Source of the DNA: Hydractinia symbiolongicarpus
Taxonomy: Eukaryota; Cnidaria; Hydrozoa; Anthoathecata; Hydractiniidae
Length of the DNA: 60,000 nucleotides
NCBI RefSeq assembly: GCF_029227915.1
Contig: NC_079882.1
Span: forward strand, 3,040,001-3,100,000
Reading direction: 5' to 3'
This document shows positions 34,816 through 47,500 of this stretch, one piece after another. Numbering within the stretch: position 1 is the first letter of the stretch; the number at the start of each line of letters is the position of its first letter. The notes under the pieces were generated by a model. That model saw nothing but the letters and a program-made list of their open reading frames with translations, searched no databases and had not been told where the DNA came from. The translations under genes were made by a program, and so were the position numbers.

Positions 34816-34968
34816 AATGATTTTAACGCTGAATATTCTCAACTAAACAACCATAGTCTGAAAAAGAAATTGCACTTAAATTTAGATTTTCCTATAAAAC
34901 CAAGCAAAAAATATTAAAAGAACACTAAAATTGTTTGTTTTATTATTTTAAGTAGGAGAAGAATAATT

Positions 34969-35098
34969 ACTGTATAATTTTTAAAACAGCACAAGTATAA
35001 CTTGCTGTATTTAAAACAATTCAAGTATATTCTGTACAACTTTTAAAACAGCACAAGAATAATTCTTGCTACATAACTTTTAAAAACAAGTATTCTTA
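34969..35098. repeat. Degenerate tandem repeat, about 4 units of 30-37 bp
   Basis: Units share CTGTA-AA-TTTTAAAACA, GCACAAGTATAA and variants. Confidence 0.6.
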
Positions 35099-35264
35099 TC
35101 TTTTCCCCTTGAGAACTAGTTACATATTTTTTAGTGACACAAATTATTATTATTCAAAAGTATTATGCGAAAATACATAGAAAAATTGTTGAAAAAATTT
35201 ATTCTCAATAAAATTATTTTTATTTTGCTGACCGACCAACCGTAAGTTACTATCGACTTCGCCT

Positions 35265-36630
35265 GTCATCATCATCATCATTCTTGGCTTAACGTCTGTT
35301 TTCCATGCTAGCATGGGTTGGACGGGGTATATTAATGACCCTCTTCCAATCTGATCCAGACTGAGTTAGATCTAAACTCAACTTCCTCTGTATCAAGTGT
35401 GTCCTTATAACCTCCTGCCAAGTCTTTCCTGGTCTGCCTCTGGGCTTTGCCCCAGGAACTATCAAGTCTCTACACTTTCTTACCCAATTATGCCCCTCCA
35501 TTCTTTCCAAGTGCTCCAGCCAATTCAATCTTCTTATCTGGATAACATCTTTAATTCTACGGATACTTAGCCTGCTTCTTAGCTATCTGAACACTTTCTG
35601 TCTCTCAGACTGGCGTTACACATCCACCTAACCATTCCCATATCATTCCTTTCTAAATGGTCAAAATCTTTCTGCTTCACTGCCCATGTCTCACTACCGT
35701 ACAACATAACACTTCTTACACAGGCCTCATACAACCTACCTTTTAACTCAATTGACAAGACTCTGCTAGGCAACAAAGGAAGTAACTCTCTGAACTTTTT
35801 CCAAGCAGAACCTATCCTGCAAGTAACACTTCTTCCAACACCCCCTTCACTGCCCACCATATCACCTAAGTAACAGAAGTTCTCAACTATTTCTAACAAG
35901 CCACTGTTGTACATCATTGAAGCTGGAAGTACTTCATTCTCTATAATCTCACCTTTGCAACGCTTGCATACAAACTGGATGTCAGCTCTTAACGTTTCAC
36001 CAATACTACTGCACTTCTTATGTACCCAATGCTTGCAAGTCTGACAAAAAATTGAGTTACTACCAACCCCTTTCTTGCAAACTCCACAAGGCCACTTTCC
36101 AATTACAAGGTCACACTTGGTTGCAATGCTACTAATAATGACTTTAGACTGTGTTCACCTTTAGCCCTTTCTCTTCCAGTCCTTTCTTCCACTTCTCAAA
36201 CTTTTTAACTAATTCTTCCATCGACTCTGCTATGAGAACCAAATCATTTCATCCATTGACAGCGCTTCTAAGACTAGAACAAACAAAAAAGGACTAAGTA
36301 CAGAACCCTGATGTACACCAACACTTACACTAAATTCATCACTAAGTGAATCGTTAATCCTGACACGACTTCTAGCATTGCTGTACATAGACTGTACCAT
36401 CGTAACTAGCCACCCATCCACACCTAATTTTCTCATAGCCCACCAAATAAATTTACCTCTCTATCAAAAGCTTTCTCTAAATCTACAAAGGCGAAATAGA
36501 GATTCTTTCTCTTTCCTAAATACTTTTCCTGAAGCTGTCTGAGTAAAAATATTGCATCTGTAGTGCCTGTAATGATTAACACTTCTGATAGTTTAGCATT
36601 TTACTGACTTTCTGAATCAAAAATGCTTGT
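35265..36630 (-). pseudogene. Non-LTR retrotransposon fragment: RT, zinc finger and C-terminal domain
   Basis: On the minus strand, in order: GTTDAIFLLRQLQEKYLGKR and FVDLEKAFD (RT motif A, about 36520); KLGVDGWLV and VGVHQGSVLSPFLFVLVLEA (motif B, 36436-36260). The YADD part is lost: after LEALS the frame jumps to DEMIWFS. Then comes a Cys/His finger at 36095-35950 (CGVCKKGVGSNSIFCQTCKH, WVHKKC, CKRC), then YLGDMVGSEGGVGRSV, YEACVRSVMLYGSETWA, RMVRWMC-like MGMVRWMC, NWLEHLERMEGHNWVRKC and GRPGKTWQEV. It ends in a (TGA/CAT)n tail at 35265-35282, a normal LINE 3' end. Frameshifts and stops show it is dead; it is also 5' truncated. Confidence 0.85.
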
Positions 36631-36639
36631 CCAGCCAAA

Positions 36640-38120
36640 CTGTAAAAAAGCTCTTCTTTTTTGTGCATTGCTGTCGTTTCCTACACTTTGCAGACTTTTC
36701 CGTGAGGGAAGTAGCAAACCAAGTTATTGCTTATCTTCCATACTTTTTATAAGCTCATATTCAGTATGTGTTACAAATATTAAGAAACAAAACAAAACGA
36801 AACAACTGCATGATATAAAAAACCTCTTTGTAAACAAATAAAATCCTGCAGCTCAACTAGGTCAGTGAAAATATGATTCCTGAGTTGCATCACAAGCCCT
36901 ACCGGGAAGAAGTTTATTTACATTCAGAAAACAAGATGCTGACTGAGACGAAGATTATTTTTTTGATTATATTTTTGCTACTTGGGATGTAAGTGTCTTG
37001 GTTGTTTATTTTAAATATATGTTGACCAAGGTGGATTCAAGTTTTAACCAATCTGACCTAAAACATCCAATTTGGTACAGTTAAATCTACGAAGATACTT
37101 TAGTTGTCCGAACTAAAGAGAAAACAATCTCTGATTAAGAAGCACATGTGTGACAAGAGCAAAAACCTTAGTATCTCTAGCTAAGGAGATCTGATATGCC
37201 TGGCTCGATGCCTTGATAACAGATTTTCAAATAAACCAACATTTTTGTTTTTGTTTTGTTTTAAAATTTTGATTGGACCGGAAACGAGCATTAAAAAAGA
37301 TCAGGTGTGGTAATGTTGCATCAATTTTGAATACTGCTTAAGCTTGTAAAAGACTGTTTGAGAAGCTTGAAAATTACCATATTTTGTTTTAAAATAGTGA
37401 GAAAACAACCCTACAAAGCTTAAAAATCACCATAATTTTTTCTGAAATCACGAAAATATTTCCTTTTTAAGTAATGAGAAAAATTCCTATTGTAGCTAAG
37501 ATTATACCCTATTTTGCTGTGAAAAGCTGAGAGAACGACCTACAGAAATTAAAAATAGCTGTTTTTGGGTTTAAATTTCTAGTCCTGAATTTTGATGGAA
37601 CTTGTCCTTTGTATGTTCCCCATGCCAAAACAATAGCATCTCTACAGGGTAAAGAAATTTTGTTCCTACATTTGCTTCTTCAAAATTAATTTTTAGCATT
37701 GCACGCGCTAAATTATAAAGGCATGAAATTTATAGCGCAGATACCTAAAATCCCACGACATGGCCTGGCACGTGGAAAAACCCACTTGATTAGGAAAGCA
37801 AATGATTAGAGGTTGTATTGATGATTTCATCAGCCTGTTTATATATACAATTATGTTTAGTGTTTTTCCAGTGTTGTATGCGATTAAGAATAAATAAACT
37901 ATTAAATAATTGTTGCCTGAAATTTTTGTTATCTCTCACAGTCTACAGACTAATTTTTAAAATTAATTCTTGTTGTATGTATGTATATACCAAGATGATC
38001 GTAAAAATATTGTTGCATCATGAACAAAACAGAATGTCTACTATTTAGAAATAATAAAGAAGAGGATATTTTGTCATAGCTGGAACACTTGTTAATGCCT
38101 ACTATACTTGCTATGAAATA
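36640..38120. other. Intergenic region upstream of ERCC6L
   Basis: AT-rich. A loose repeat of AAGCTTAAAAATCACCATA-type words occurs at 37360-37560. It should hold the ERCC6L promoter, but no element can be assigned. Confidence 0.5.
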
Positions 38121-38587
38121 ATGAATAAGGAGAAGATTCAACAGCTTGTCGCCAAGGCAAAGGAAGCTGCACGTAATGGAGAATTACTCGAGTCACTTAA
38201 ACTGTTTCAAGAAGCTTACGCAATGCATCCTTCTGAAAAACTACAAACACGTATTAAGAAATTGCAGGTATAGTTAACATGTTACAGTTGTTATTTTGTT
38301 CTTTTATTGATAACATTAGGGAGTAATGTAGCTAAAATTTTTGGTTTAATTTACTATGTATGTTTTAATTTACTAGTTTTCCATGGTTATTTTAAGGAAT
38401 TTATTGACAACATGGAATCTGAAAGTGATGAGGAGGACGAGAATACAGATATGATTGATATTGGCCATCAATTTTACCTTCACCACAGCATTGCTAACAA
38501 GCTCTATGACTATCAAAGAAATGGTGTTTTGTGGTTCTGGAAACTTTTTAAAAAGAAACAAGGTGGCATACTAGGAGATGATATGGG
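38121..38587 (+). CDS. ERCC6L: ERCC6L exons 1-2: TPR-like N-terminus and start of ATPase lobe 1
   Basis: Exon 1 (38121-38267) encodes KAKEAARNGELLESLKLFQE, a TPR-like helix pair as in human PICH. Exon 2 (38397-38587) has an acidic linker (ESESDEEDENTD), then YDYQRNGVLWFW and GGILGDDMG. The Walker A motif is split by intron 2: GDDMG in exon 2 and LGKTIQ in exon 3. Confidence 0.92.
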
Positions 38588-41500
38588 GTATGGTACTATA
38601 TAACATGTAAATTTCGCATTCTAACTGTTTATGGTTTTTGGTATTATTTTGAAATATTGAAACTTATGAGTGTTTGGTAGAAGTTAGTAGAAAAGTTAAT
38701 CCTTGCATGTTGGATGTAGCCAGCAATGCACGCACTTTGCAACATTAACAGACATAAGAAGGTATTAGTATGTTGGATCTAGTCAGCAGTGCACCCATGC
38801 TGTAACAGTATCACACAGAAAAGTGTGTTGGTAAGATGGATGTAGCTAGCAGTACACCCGCATTGCAACAGTAACACAGAAAGAATGTATTAGTTTGTTG
38901 GATATTGCTAGCTGCAGTGGGTACAGATAACAAAGTTGGCTTTCATGTTTACCCTGTCTCATAGAGCCTATAATTTTTTTATTTTTAACACTCAATGTGT
39001 TAAATCGGGTTGAGGATACTACAACAATAAATCATACTCACTATTTAAATCGAAAATTGGAAGCATTCTGATTGGTTTCATGAAAAAGCAAGAGATGTAT
39101 TGCGGAGACTCTAGGGCCCAGTTGTTGGCAAAACCAAGATTGAAAAAAATTTTTCCTAACAAAATTTTTTTGCATGAGATCGCATCAGAAAGGGCCTGTG
39201 GACAATAATAATAAGTAATGGTGACAATTTGAACCAGGAGATTCTTATATTTCAGTTTTTGAAAAAAAAGTTTGAGAATATGCAGCGTCAGGTGAAACCT
39301 CGCAAATTGTACAATCTGCATGCTCTGGTTGGTTAAGAATATCAATGTTACTCTATATCCATCATGATAAAACACTCTTTCTGTGTAGTAGTGTTACAAA
39401 TTAAGTGTAAAATATCTTGATTGTTAATCTATTTGATTTTAATGGCAAGATTATAGAAGTCATTGTACTGTAACATACTGACTAATGTGAGCTAAAAAAT
39501 TTCTTTCTCCTGCATATAGGTAACTGCTGACCACCTGGGGGCTAAAATAGGCCAATTTTCCTAAAATGGAGTCCTTTGGAGTCAAATCCTAACCATCAAA
39601 ATGGTATCATTCTAAACCCTATTTGATCAGCATTTTCAGATTCCTCCAATAAAACAAGTAGAGATATATTTATAAGGAAAATTTCTGCATAGGCAGACAA
39701 ACATGTTTACATCGTGAACAGCTGTTTTATCATTTCTATTTAAAACATTCTTTCTGCAGCAAATAAATTGAACCTATTAAGTAGTAACTGGATTCATTAA
39801 CTGTGTGTAAATGCTTGTTTATGTCAAGAATGTTTATCATATTCATCTAAATTTTGTTGGATAAGGGATGATCTACACACCAAACTATAATTCATTGAGT
39901 TTTTGTAAAATAGAAACTACTTAAAATTATTTTTCATCCACACCCTTCACACAGGCATATGTGTCAATCCAAATACTTCATGTGTGAGTAGTTGTGATTT
40001 AGGGCTTTACAATATACTTAAATACTACATTTTTTTAATTTTGATATTCAAGGGAGATGGTTACCAAAATTTAAACATCAGATTAGCATTTTTGATTTGA
40101 TTTTTTAAAAATCCTTAGTACACCTGTTCTGTTCAGAGCAGACATATCTGACCCTATGCAGTTTTTCAACTCATTGTTTGTTACTTATTTTTTAGTCTTG
40201 GTAAAACTATTCAGGTGATTGCATTCTTAGCAGGGATGTACGATGCAGACCTGATTAAGCATGTCATCATAGTAGCACCACTGGCAATTCTTGTCAACTG
40301 GGAAAAAGAATTTAAAAAATGGTATTTATCAAATTTTAGTATCAATCTTAATGCTTTTTAATTAGATTGAAAAAAAATTATACTGTTTCGATTAAATCGT
40401 TTGACCACTAATGTTTAGTGTGTTTACATTTTAGGGCAGGTGGTATAAGGGTAAAGCCTTTTCATGGAAACAATAAAAAACAAAGATTAAACAATCTGCA
40501 TAAAATTCAGAGAACAGAGGGAGTCTTGATCACAACTTATGGTAAGAAATATTTTATTATTGTAATGTTTTCTGCTGAAGAACAGAAATTGTTAAAGGAG
40601 TGATCCTACGAAAAATCAAAAAAAATAATTTCATCTTATTTTATCGGAAATGTTTTATTTATTATTATAAAAAACTTTTTTTAAAAAAAAAAATTCTTTT
40701 TTTTCTCCAATTCGGCCCTTTTTTACAATCCTGTTTAAATAGCTGTGATGTCATAGTTGGCAAATGGATTTTTTGTGTGTTAAGACAATTCAGCAAATAG
40801 AATGATATTCTGGAGAATCCAAGATCGCAATTTCATAATTAAAAATATTTTTTTATTTTATTTTCTATAATTATAATCACATATTATGTATTATATATTT
40901 TTTGTTTATTCTTTCGATTAAGGGACACCATCCCCCTCAGGGAAAACTTGTCTTATTTTTAAACGACACACGATGGTATAACTCAGCGATTGCCTTTTCC
41001 AAGTCGTTAGAAAACGAACCAAATGAATTGCTTGTAAGCAGCAAACCGAAAAGATTTGTTTGTAGGCAGGGGTTGCAGAAATTCCCCTCCTGTCTTGTGT
41101 AAGCATATTAAAACGTTATGTAAGATAACTTTTACTAAAAATTCCTAGAAAAACAACGGATATTTTTACAATACATATCATTATTATTTCATATTTTAAC
41201 AATAATTTTCAGTAGCCTAATCATTTTTAAAAAAATTATGTTTAAGCACATATGCCTTGGAATTGTTTGTCTGTTATTGCATCCACTTCCGTGCAACAAA
41301 GACAATCAATCTCCCTAAATGATTCTTACCTTGATGAGGTAACTTGAAGGCTTCACCAGTCTCTAATATTATTGTATTGGTTACTGAAAGATAACAACAG
41401 AATTAACACATATCACAATATCAACATTGCCACCAGTAACACAATTTTAAAGCCAACACAAGTAGAATATCAAATTGAATGCTGCAACTGTTTGTCACAG

Positions 41501-44500
41501 TCAACATGACAAACAAATTAAAATCATCAAAAAACACAACGGTAATCACTACAATTATTGTAGAGATATTTTGGATGTCTCCAGAATCTCAAGCAACTTG
41601 TTTGGAGACGCTCCATGTTTTGTCAACAGTCGGCTAATTAGTGTTTTCCTTCAACCCACTTGACAGTAATCTCATCTTGTTCCACCATCTGCCTTAATCT
41701 GGCTATATCAACTCGCAGTCTCAAATCCTTTGTGACATTTGTCGTTTTCAAGGTTTCAAATAATGGCTTGTTGTCGATAATACAAGTGATCTTTGGAACC
41801 TTCGTCAACTTGCAGATTTGCTGTATGACATTGGCCAAATAAAAACTAGCATCAACTCTTTCACTCAGAGCACATGTTTCCAAAGCAATTGGGCTTTTGG
41901 TTACCCTTTGTAGTTTCTTTGATTGCCAGCAGATTGGTATAACTTCGCTTAGGTGTTTCACAAATATGATGAATGCACCTTGTGATGATCCACACTTCAA
42001 ACTGGCATGAGTTGCATCTGTGTAGCAAATAATTTCACAATTTTTCATATTTGCATTTTTGACAATGGTTATTGCAACATGCTTGCTCTTAATTTTTCAA
42101 ATGATCTTGTTAGCATCTTTCAAATTTTGAACTGTAGGTTCCTTGCCATAATTGGATGTTGACAACTATCATAAGCCACATCAGGGCGGGTTTGTCCGGC
42201 CACCCAAGCATCTTGCCCACTCAACGATCTCAGCATGGTCCTTTCCTTGCTAGTCAATTTACGTTTATTGTTAACATCATTTTCAATATAAACAGTTATC
42301 AAAGACTCTATATAGCTCACTTGATTAATCTTAATTTTGCTTTTAAATTGATCCACATCTAATCCTAGATAATTAGGTTGAGCTTGATTCGTACTGATTT
42401 TGAACGTTTCGAAAAGTTTAGCAATAACATCTTTGTGGAAAGCTGGACTACCACCATTCACAAAGTCATCAACATGGCAAACAAGAATTCCAGTGATTTG
42501 CTTGCCTCTATACCAGTAAAACACAGCAGGGTCGTAGTTACACATTTCACCACCAAGTTTCAACATTTCACTTCTTACTTGTTTGTACCATGCTCTAGAT
42601 GCATCGTTTAACCCATACAAACATCTCTTTAGTTTTCACACTGTTTCCAATGACAATGTGTCTTTTGGTGGTTGTAGAAACAGTTCTCTTTCAATAGCAT
42701 CTTCCTGAAGAAAAGCTGCAGTGATATCAAGTGAATTGATCTGCCAATCATTGCTAACTATGATAGCCATCAAGTCGAAGACTTTGTTTGCCACAAGTTG
42801 GAGAATCTGTTCTCAACGATTGTGAATTTTCTTCAAAGCCCCTAGCCACCAATCTAGCTTTCAAAACCCTTTTTTCACCTTTAAACTTCTCAGTTATGAC
42901 CCATTTGCTTGATACAGTTGTTTGACCAGTGTCTGAAACTTCTTCGAAGACATTATTTTCTTTTAAATTCTGCAATTCTCTCTCCTTCACATCAACTACT
43001 TCCTGTGAAAACATATCGACATCACACATATAGACGGGGAATTCCGGATTTTCCAGCTCGACCCATTTGGACACATCATTCCAATTGATGCTTTTTGGCT
43101 TTCTATCACCATCATTAGACACATTAACCCAATTTTTATAAGTGCCACTTCTTTTGAGTTGTGCTGAGAGAACTCTTGCACGATACCATCTTCCATTTAG
43201 ATTGCATTTGATGTATGATTTTGCTTTTGTTTTCGATTCAACTTTCTTGGATTCTGTAGATGGTCTTCCGAAAATGTCACTTGTACAACCACTACCTTTG
43301 TCTTCTTCAGTTTCATTATTTATGAGCATCCCTGTTTTCCTCAACTTCATTTTCACTTGTGCCAGAATCTTCTTGGTCATTTTCGTCTACATTTCTAGCT
43401 TGTTCTTGATGACATTGCTCTGCATCTTCAGAATCACCATAAACATCTATCACATTCTTACCAGCCGTGTCATCATCATCATCATCATCATTATCACAAT
43501 CATTTACTCTGTCGTTCATATCATACAACTTATTCAAATGGTCTTCCTTCCTCTTGACATGATCTGACTTTAATTCACTAACTTTATAATTTTGACTATG
43601 TTTTATCAACTGACAGGGATGCACTCGGTAAAAGTTACCACCATGTCTGACAAGCACCATTTGACCATCTTGTCCCAAAACCACACCTGGACCTTTCAAA
43701 CTCTTGGTGTTTTTTGCTCTTGTAGAAGACTTTTTTCCCATTTAAATACGTCTCATCAGAATATGTTCTAACATTATGTCTCAGCGCTCTTTTAATTCTC
43801 TCACTGCATCTGCTTAAATAAAATTCTCCCTTGCCTTATGCAGAGCAGATAGATTTTTTCTCACTATTTCACTTGACGTAGTTGGCTCCAATGCTGGTAA
43901 ATGATCTGTCAGAATAGTGGGTATGTTCACATTATGGCCAAATACCAATTGGTTTGGGCTGTAGCCACCATGTTTCTGTAAAGAATTCTTTGCGCAGAGG
44001 GCCCATGCTAGTGCTACGTCTGGTTCACACTTCGTATCTTCAATTGTCTTGAACATCGTCTCTACCAGAATTTTGTTATGTCTTTCCACAATACCATTGC
44101 TGAAACAAGTTTGAGTAGCTTATCTTTGCCAGCATGAGCGAATTGGTGGTGCAGTTTCATAGCGTTCTTCATTTTCTCTGTCTTCTAATATTTTTCAAAT
44201 TTTCTCCATGTAGAATGATTTTTGTTCCTTTTTGAGCATCAAGATCACAATGTGTTAGTGGAGGACAATAGTGTCCTGTTGTGGTACATATTAAGTCAAT
44301 TCTTTCCTTCCCAATAAAGGCCAAGTCACTGGTAAAATCTAACTTCATACTGAGAGACTTCATGGTACTACGACTAATCAGTAGTGGTATTTCAATCTCT
44401 TCTATGTCAACAGACAATTTATACTTCTTGCTACCTAGAATAACTGGTATTATTAGATTTCTTGTAGCTTTCACTTCCTTTTCATCACCAAATCTATATA

Positions 44501-47500
44501 TAGAATCAGTACTATTTGAAACTACAGCATTTTTATCTGATTCAGAGAGAGTCGCAAGATATTCATCCATCCATTTCTCCCCAGCCACTGTCTTTATACA
44601 GCCAGAATCCAAGACACCTCTACCAAAGGATTCTCCGACACAAGACTATTGCCTTTGGTCTGGAGAGGCTGCAAAAAGGGTTATATGGATCTCATTTACA
44701 TCTTGTTTTTTTTCTGTGGATTTATTGTTTCGTGACCTGAAACCTCTTTGCTCTTGATTTCTATGAAGACATTTGTTAGCAAAATGTCTTGTTGAGTCAC
44801 ATTCATGGCACCTCATGAGTTTCCCATCCTTATCAATAGGATTCATTCTTGAACGTGTATTCCTTGACAAGCTGTCCTTGGTATCAGCATGAAGATTTCC
44901 ATATAAGCATTCCTGTTTCACAGGAAGAGCTCCCAAATGTGCAGCGTCTTCTGCTGTGTTCAGTTCTCCAAATATCTTCATGATTGTGTCCTTCATATTC
45001 TTTTACTTGAGTTCTGCACAAGTTGTACGAGCCAGTTTTTCATTTTCTTCAGACGTATTCGCAGCTGTGAGAAGAAAATATGCCCTGACAGCTTCAGGCA
45101 ATGCCATATCATATTTGGATATCTTATTGTAGAGCTTCTCAAATTGCACAATATAATCAGGAAATTTGTCTCCACTATTCCTCTTATAGTCATAAAACTC
45201 TAAATGCTCTTGTGCTTTCATCTTTCAAATATATTGAATCTAGATTAGATATAATCTTGTCCAAATCATCATCTGATCCAACTTCTACAGGTGTCAGGTT
45301 GCGTACTGCCTCCGTGCCTGACCAGTCAGTGACAGGTATAAAGCTGGACCTTGCTTTTTCTTTGGTAGTTCTGTAAACATCTGCCACATCTCCAAGTAGT
45401 TTTTCCAACTGCTATAGTCATCATCCTCTTTAAACGCTGGTGGAGCCTTTAATGTTGTTGTTGCCATTGTTCACAAACCACTTCACCAATTGGTTTGCAC
45501 ACACACGTGTCAACAAATAGCCAACAAAAGGGAAAGTTATCTCTCTTACCTTAAGGAACACATCCGACTGTGAGCCCTCAATTGCTTTCTTTCAACTCAA
45601 ATGTCACTCTCACAATGATCACAAATACCAGGCCAGTTGATCTGTACCTTTCAACTCTGCTACCATTGTTAAATGATTCTTACCTTGATGAGGTAACTTG
45701 AAGGCTTCACCAGTCTCTAATAGTCTCTATTGTATTGGTTACTGAAAGATAACAACAGAATTAACATAAATTGCAGTATCAACAGTTTTAGCATTGCAGT
45801 TGTCGCACTTGCACCATTCGTTTCTCCCAACACGAAAACATTCCCATTGTTTTACTAAAAATATCGTTTCTCTCTCAGTTTTAATGTTTTTATTATCTTC
45901 TTATTTAGTGGTTTCGAATTAAAAAAGTCGCATCCCTGTGCCTTTAAAAAGCTCATTAAAGCTGTCCATACTATCATCACCGTCCTCATCTCCAAAATTG
46001 TTTTCTTCAATAATATCATACTCTAATTTTACAGCTATTTGAAATTAGAAATGCACAGAAAAGAAAATTTATTATATGGAAAAAAAACCAAAAGTCGTTA
46101 AAAGATAGATTAGAAAAACTTGCTGGCTATAACAACCTTCCGACCATTAGAAATCATGAAGCTTGCAGAACTACAAGCAATGAAACCATTCCTGCCGAAT
46201 CAAACAACGTAACTTGTATTGTGGGAGATAGCATGTTAAAGCATGTCTCACACTGGAAAATTAACAACAAATTGACATCAAAGCAAAAAATAATTGTCAA
46301 GTCATTTTCTGGTGCAAAAACGGCGCACATGGTAAATTATTTGAAACCAACGCTGGACAAAGTTAATCCTGATCATTTAATTATTCATATTGGAACGAAC
46401 GATTTACCGTCTAACGAAACTCCTAAAAATATTGCTTCAAAAATTGTAAATATGACAACTGAAGTTATTATGGGAAAAAACATGATTGTTTCAGTTTCTG
46501 AAATAATAACGAGGGATGATAAATTGAAAATGAAGGCGGGTTATGTAAACAGTTTTTTACGTGAATTATGTATTAAACGAAACATTGGCTTTATACAGCA
46601 TAACAACATCACGTGTAATCATCTCAATGCCAGTAAGCTTCATTTAAACAAACAAGGGACAAAATAATCTAATTAAAAACCTCACCGTACATTTAGAAAA
46701 ATACTGACAAGCCGAGCATGGATCCAACGTTTCGTCAGAACAACAAATTATAGTGGCTGACGATTGCGCGCTATTAAACATAAAAAATTGCACCCCACAA
46801 AATTATTGATCGGACATCTAAATATAAATTCACTCAGAAGCAAAGTACTATCCTTACAGGAGGTTGTCAAGGATCATTTGGACATTCTGCTGATATCCCT
46901 ATCGAAACTTGATCAATCGTTTACCGTTGCTTCAATTGCCTTAAATGGTTTCAAACGTCCCTATTGAAGAGACCGAAACAAAAATGGCGGGGGATTGGTT
47001 TTGTATGTTAATTGCGAAATAATTAGTAATGCTATAAAACTCCCTTCTTTACCTGAAGATATCAAAATAGTTGGGATCGAAGTTATCCTTCGTGCACAAA
47101 AATGGCTCGTACTGGGCATTTACAAACCACCCAATCAACGCTGCGATTATTTTCTTGAAAACCTTGGTAAAGTCCTAGATTCGTTTCATTACGAAAATTG
47201 TATAATAATGGGCGACTTCAATAGCCACGAATCCGAATTATCAATCTTAAAAACTCATTATAATCTTTCAAACTTAATTGATTCACCAACTTGTTACAAG
47301 AACCCTGCGAACCCATCCTGTATTGATCATATATGGGTTTCTGACAAGAAAAGGTTCACAAATAGCTGTGCAATAGAGACAGGACTGTCCGATTGGCACA
47401 AACTCACTGTGACTGTTATAAAAGCGGAGATGCCAAAAAAGAAACCCCGCATTATAAAGTACAGGTCTATAAAAAACTTCAATAAATCCGAATTCCAAAA

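Larger units (their letters stand above)
41313..45784 (-). mobile_element. Ty1/copia-type LTR retrotransposon, defective
   Basis: Minus-strand order is LTR, primer-binding site, gag, protease, integrase remnant, RT, RNase H, LTR. Having integrase before RT defines copia rather than gypsy. Gag (45467-44646) starts MATTTLKAPPAF and ends in a CCHC knuckle, CHECDSTRHFANKC. Protease has DSGCIKTVAG (44612). Integrase keeps only its end, from ERHNKILVETMFKTIED (44089). RT has KARLVARGFEE, LDITAAFLQ, LYGLNDASRAWY and CHVDDF in place of YVDD. RNase H has YTDATHASLKC. Several frameshifts and stops, and loss of the integrase core, make it inactive. LTRs are short (about 115 bp). Confidence 0.9.

Noticed and set aside
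39019-39375. 118-codon minus-strand frame in ERCC6L intron 2
   Set aside because: No domain; lies inside an intron of the opposite-strand gene; likely chance.
43142-44757. Plus-strand frames over the copia element
   Set aside because: Antisense of protease and RT, including a (CAT)n tract read as isoleucine.
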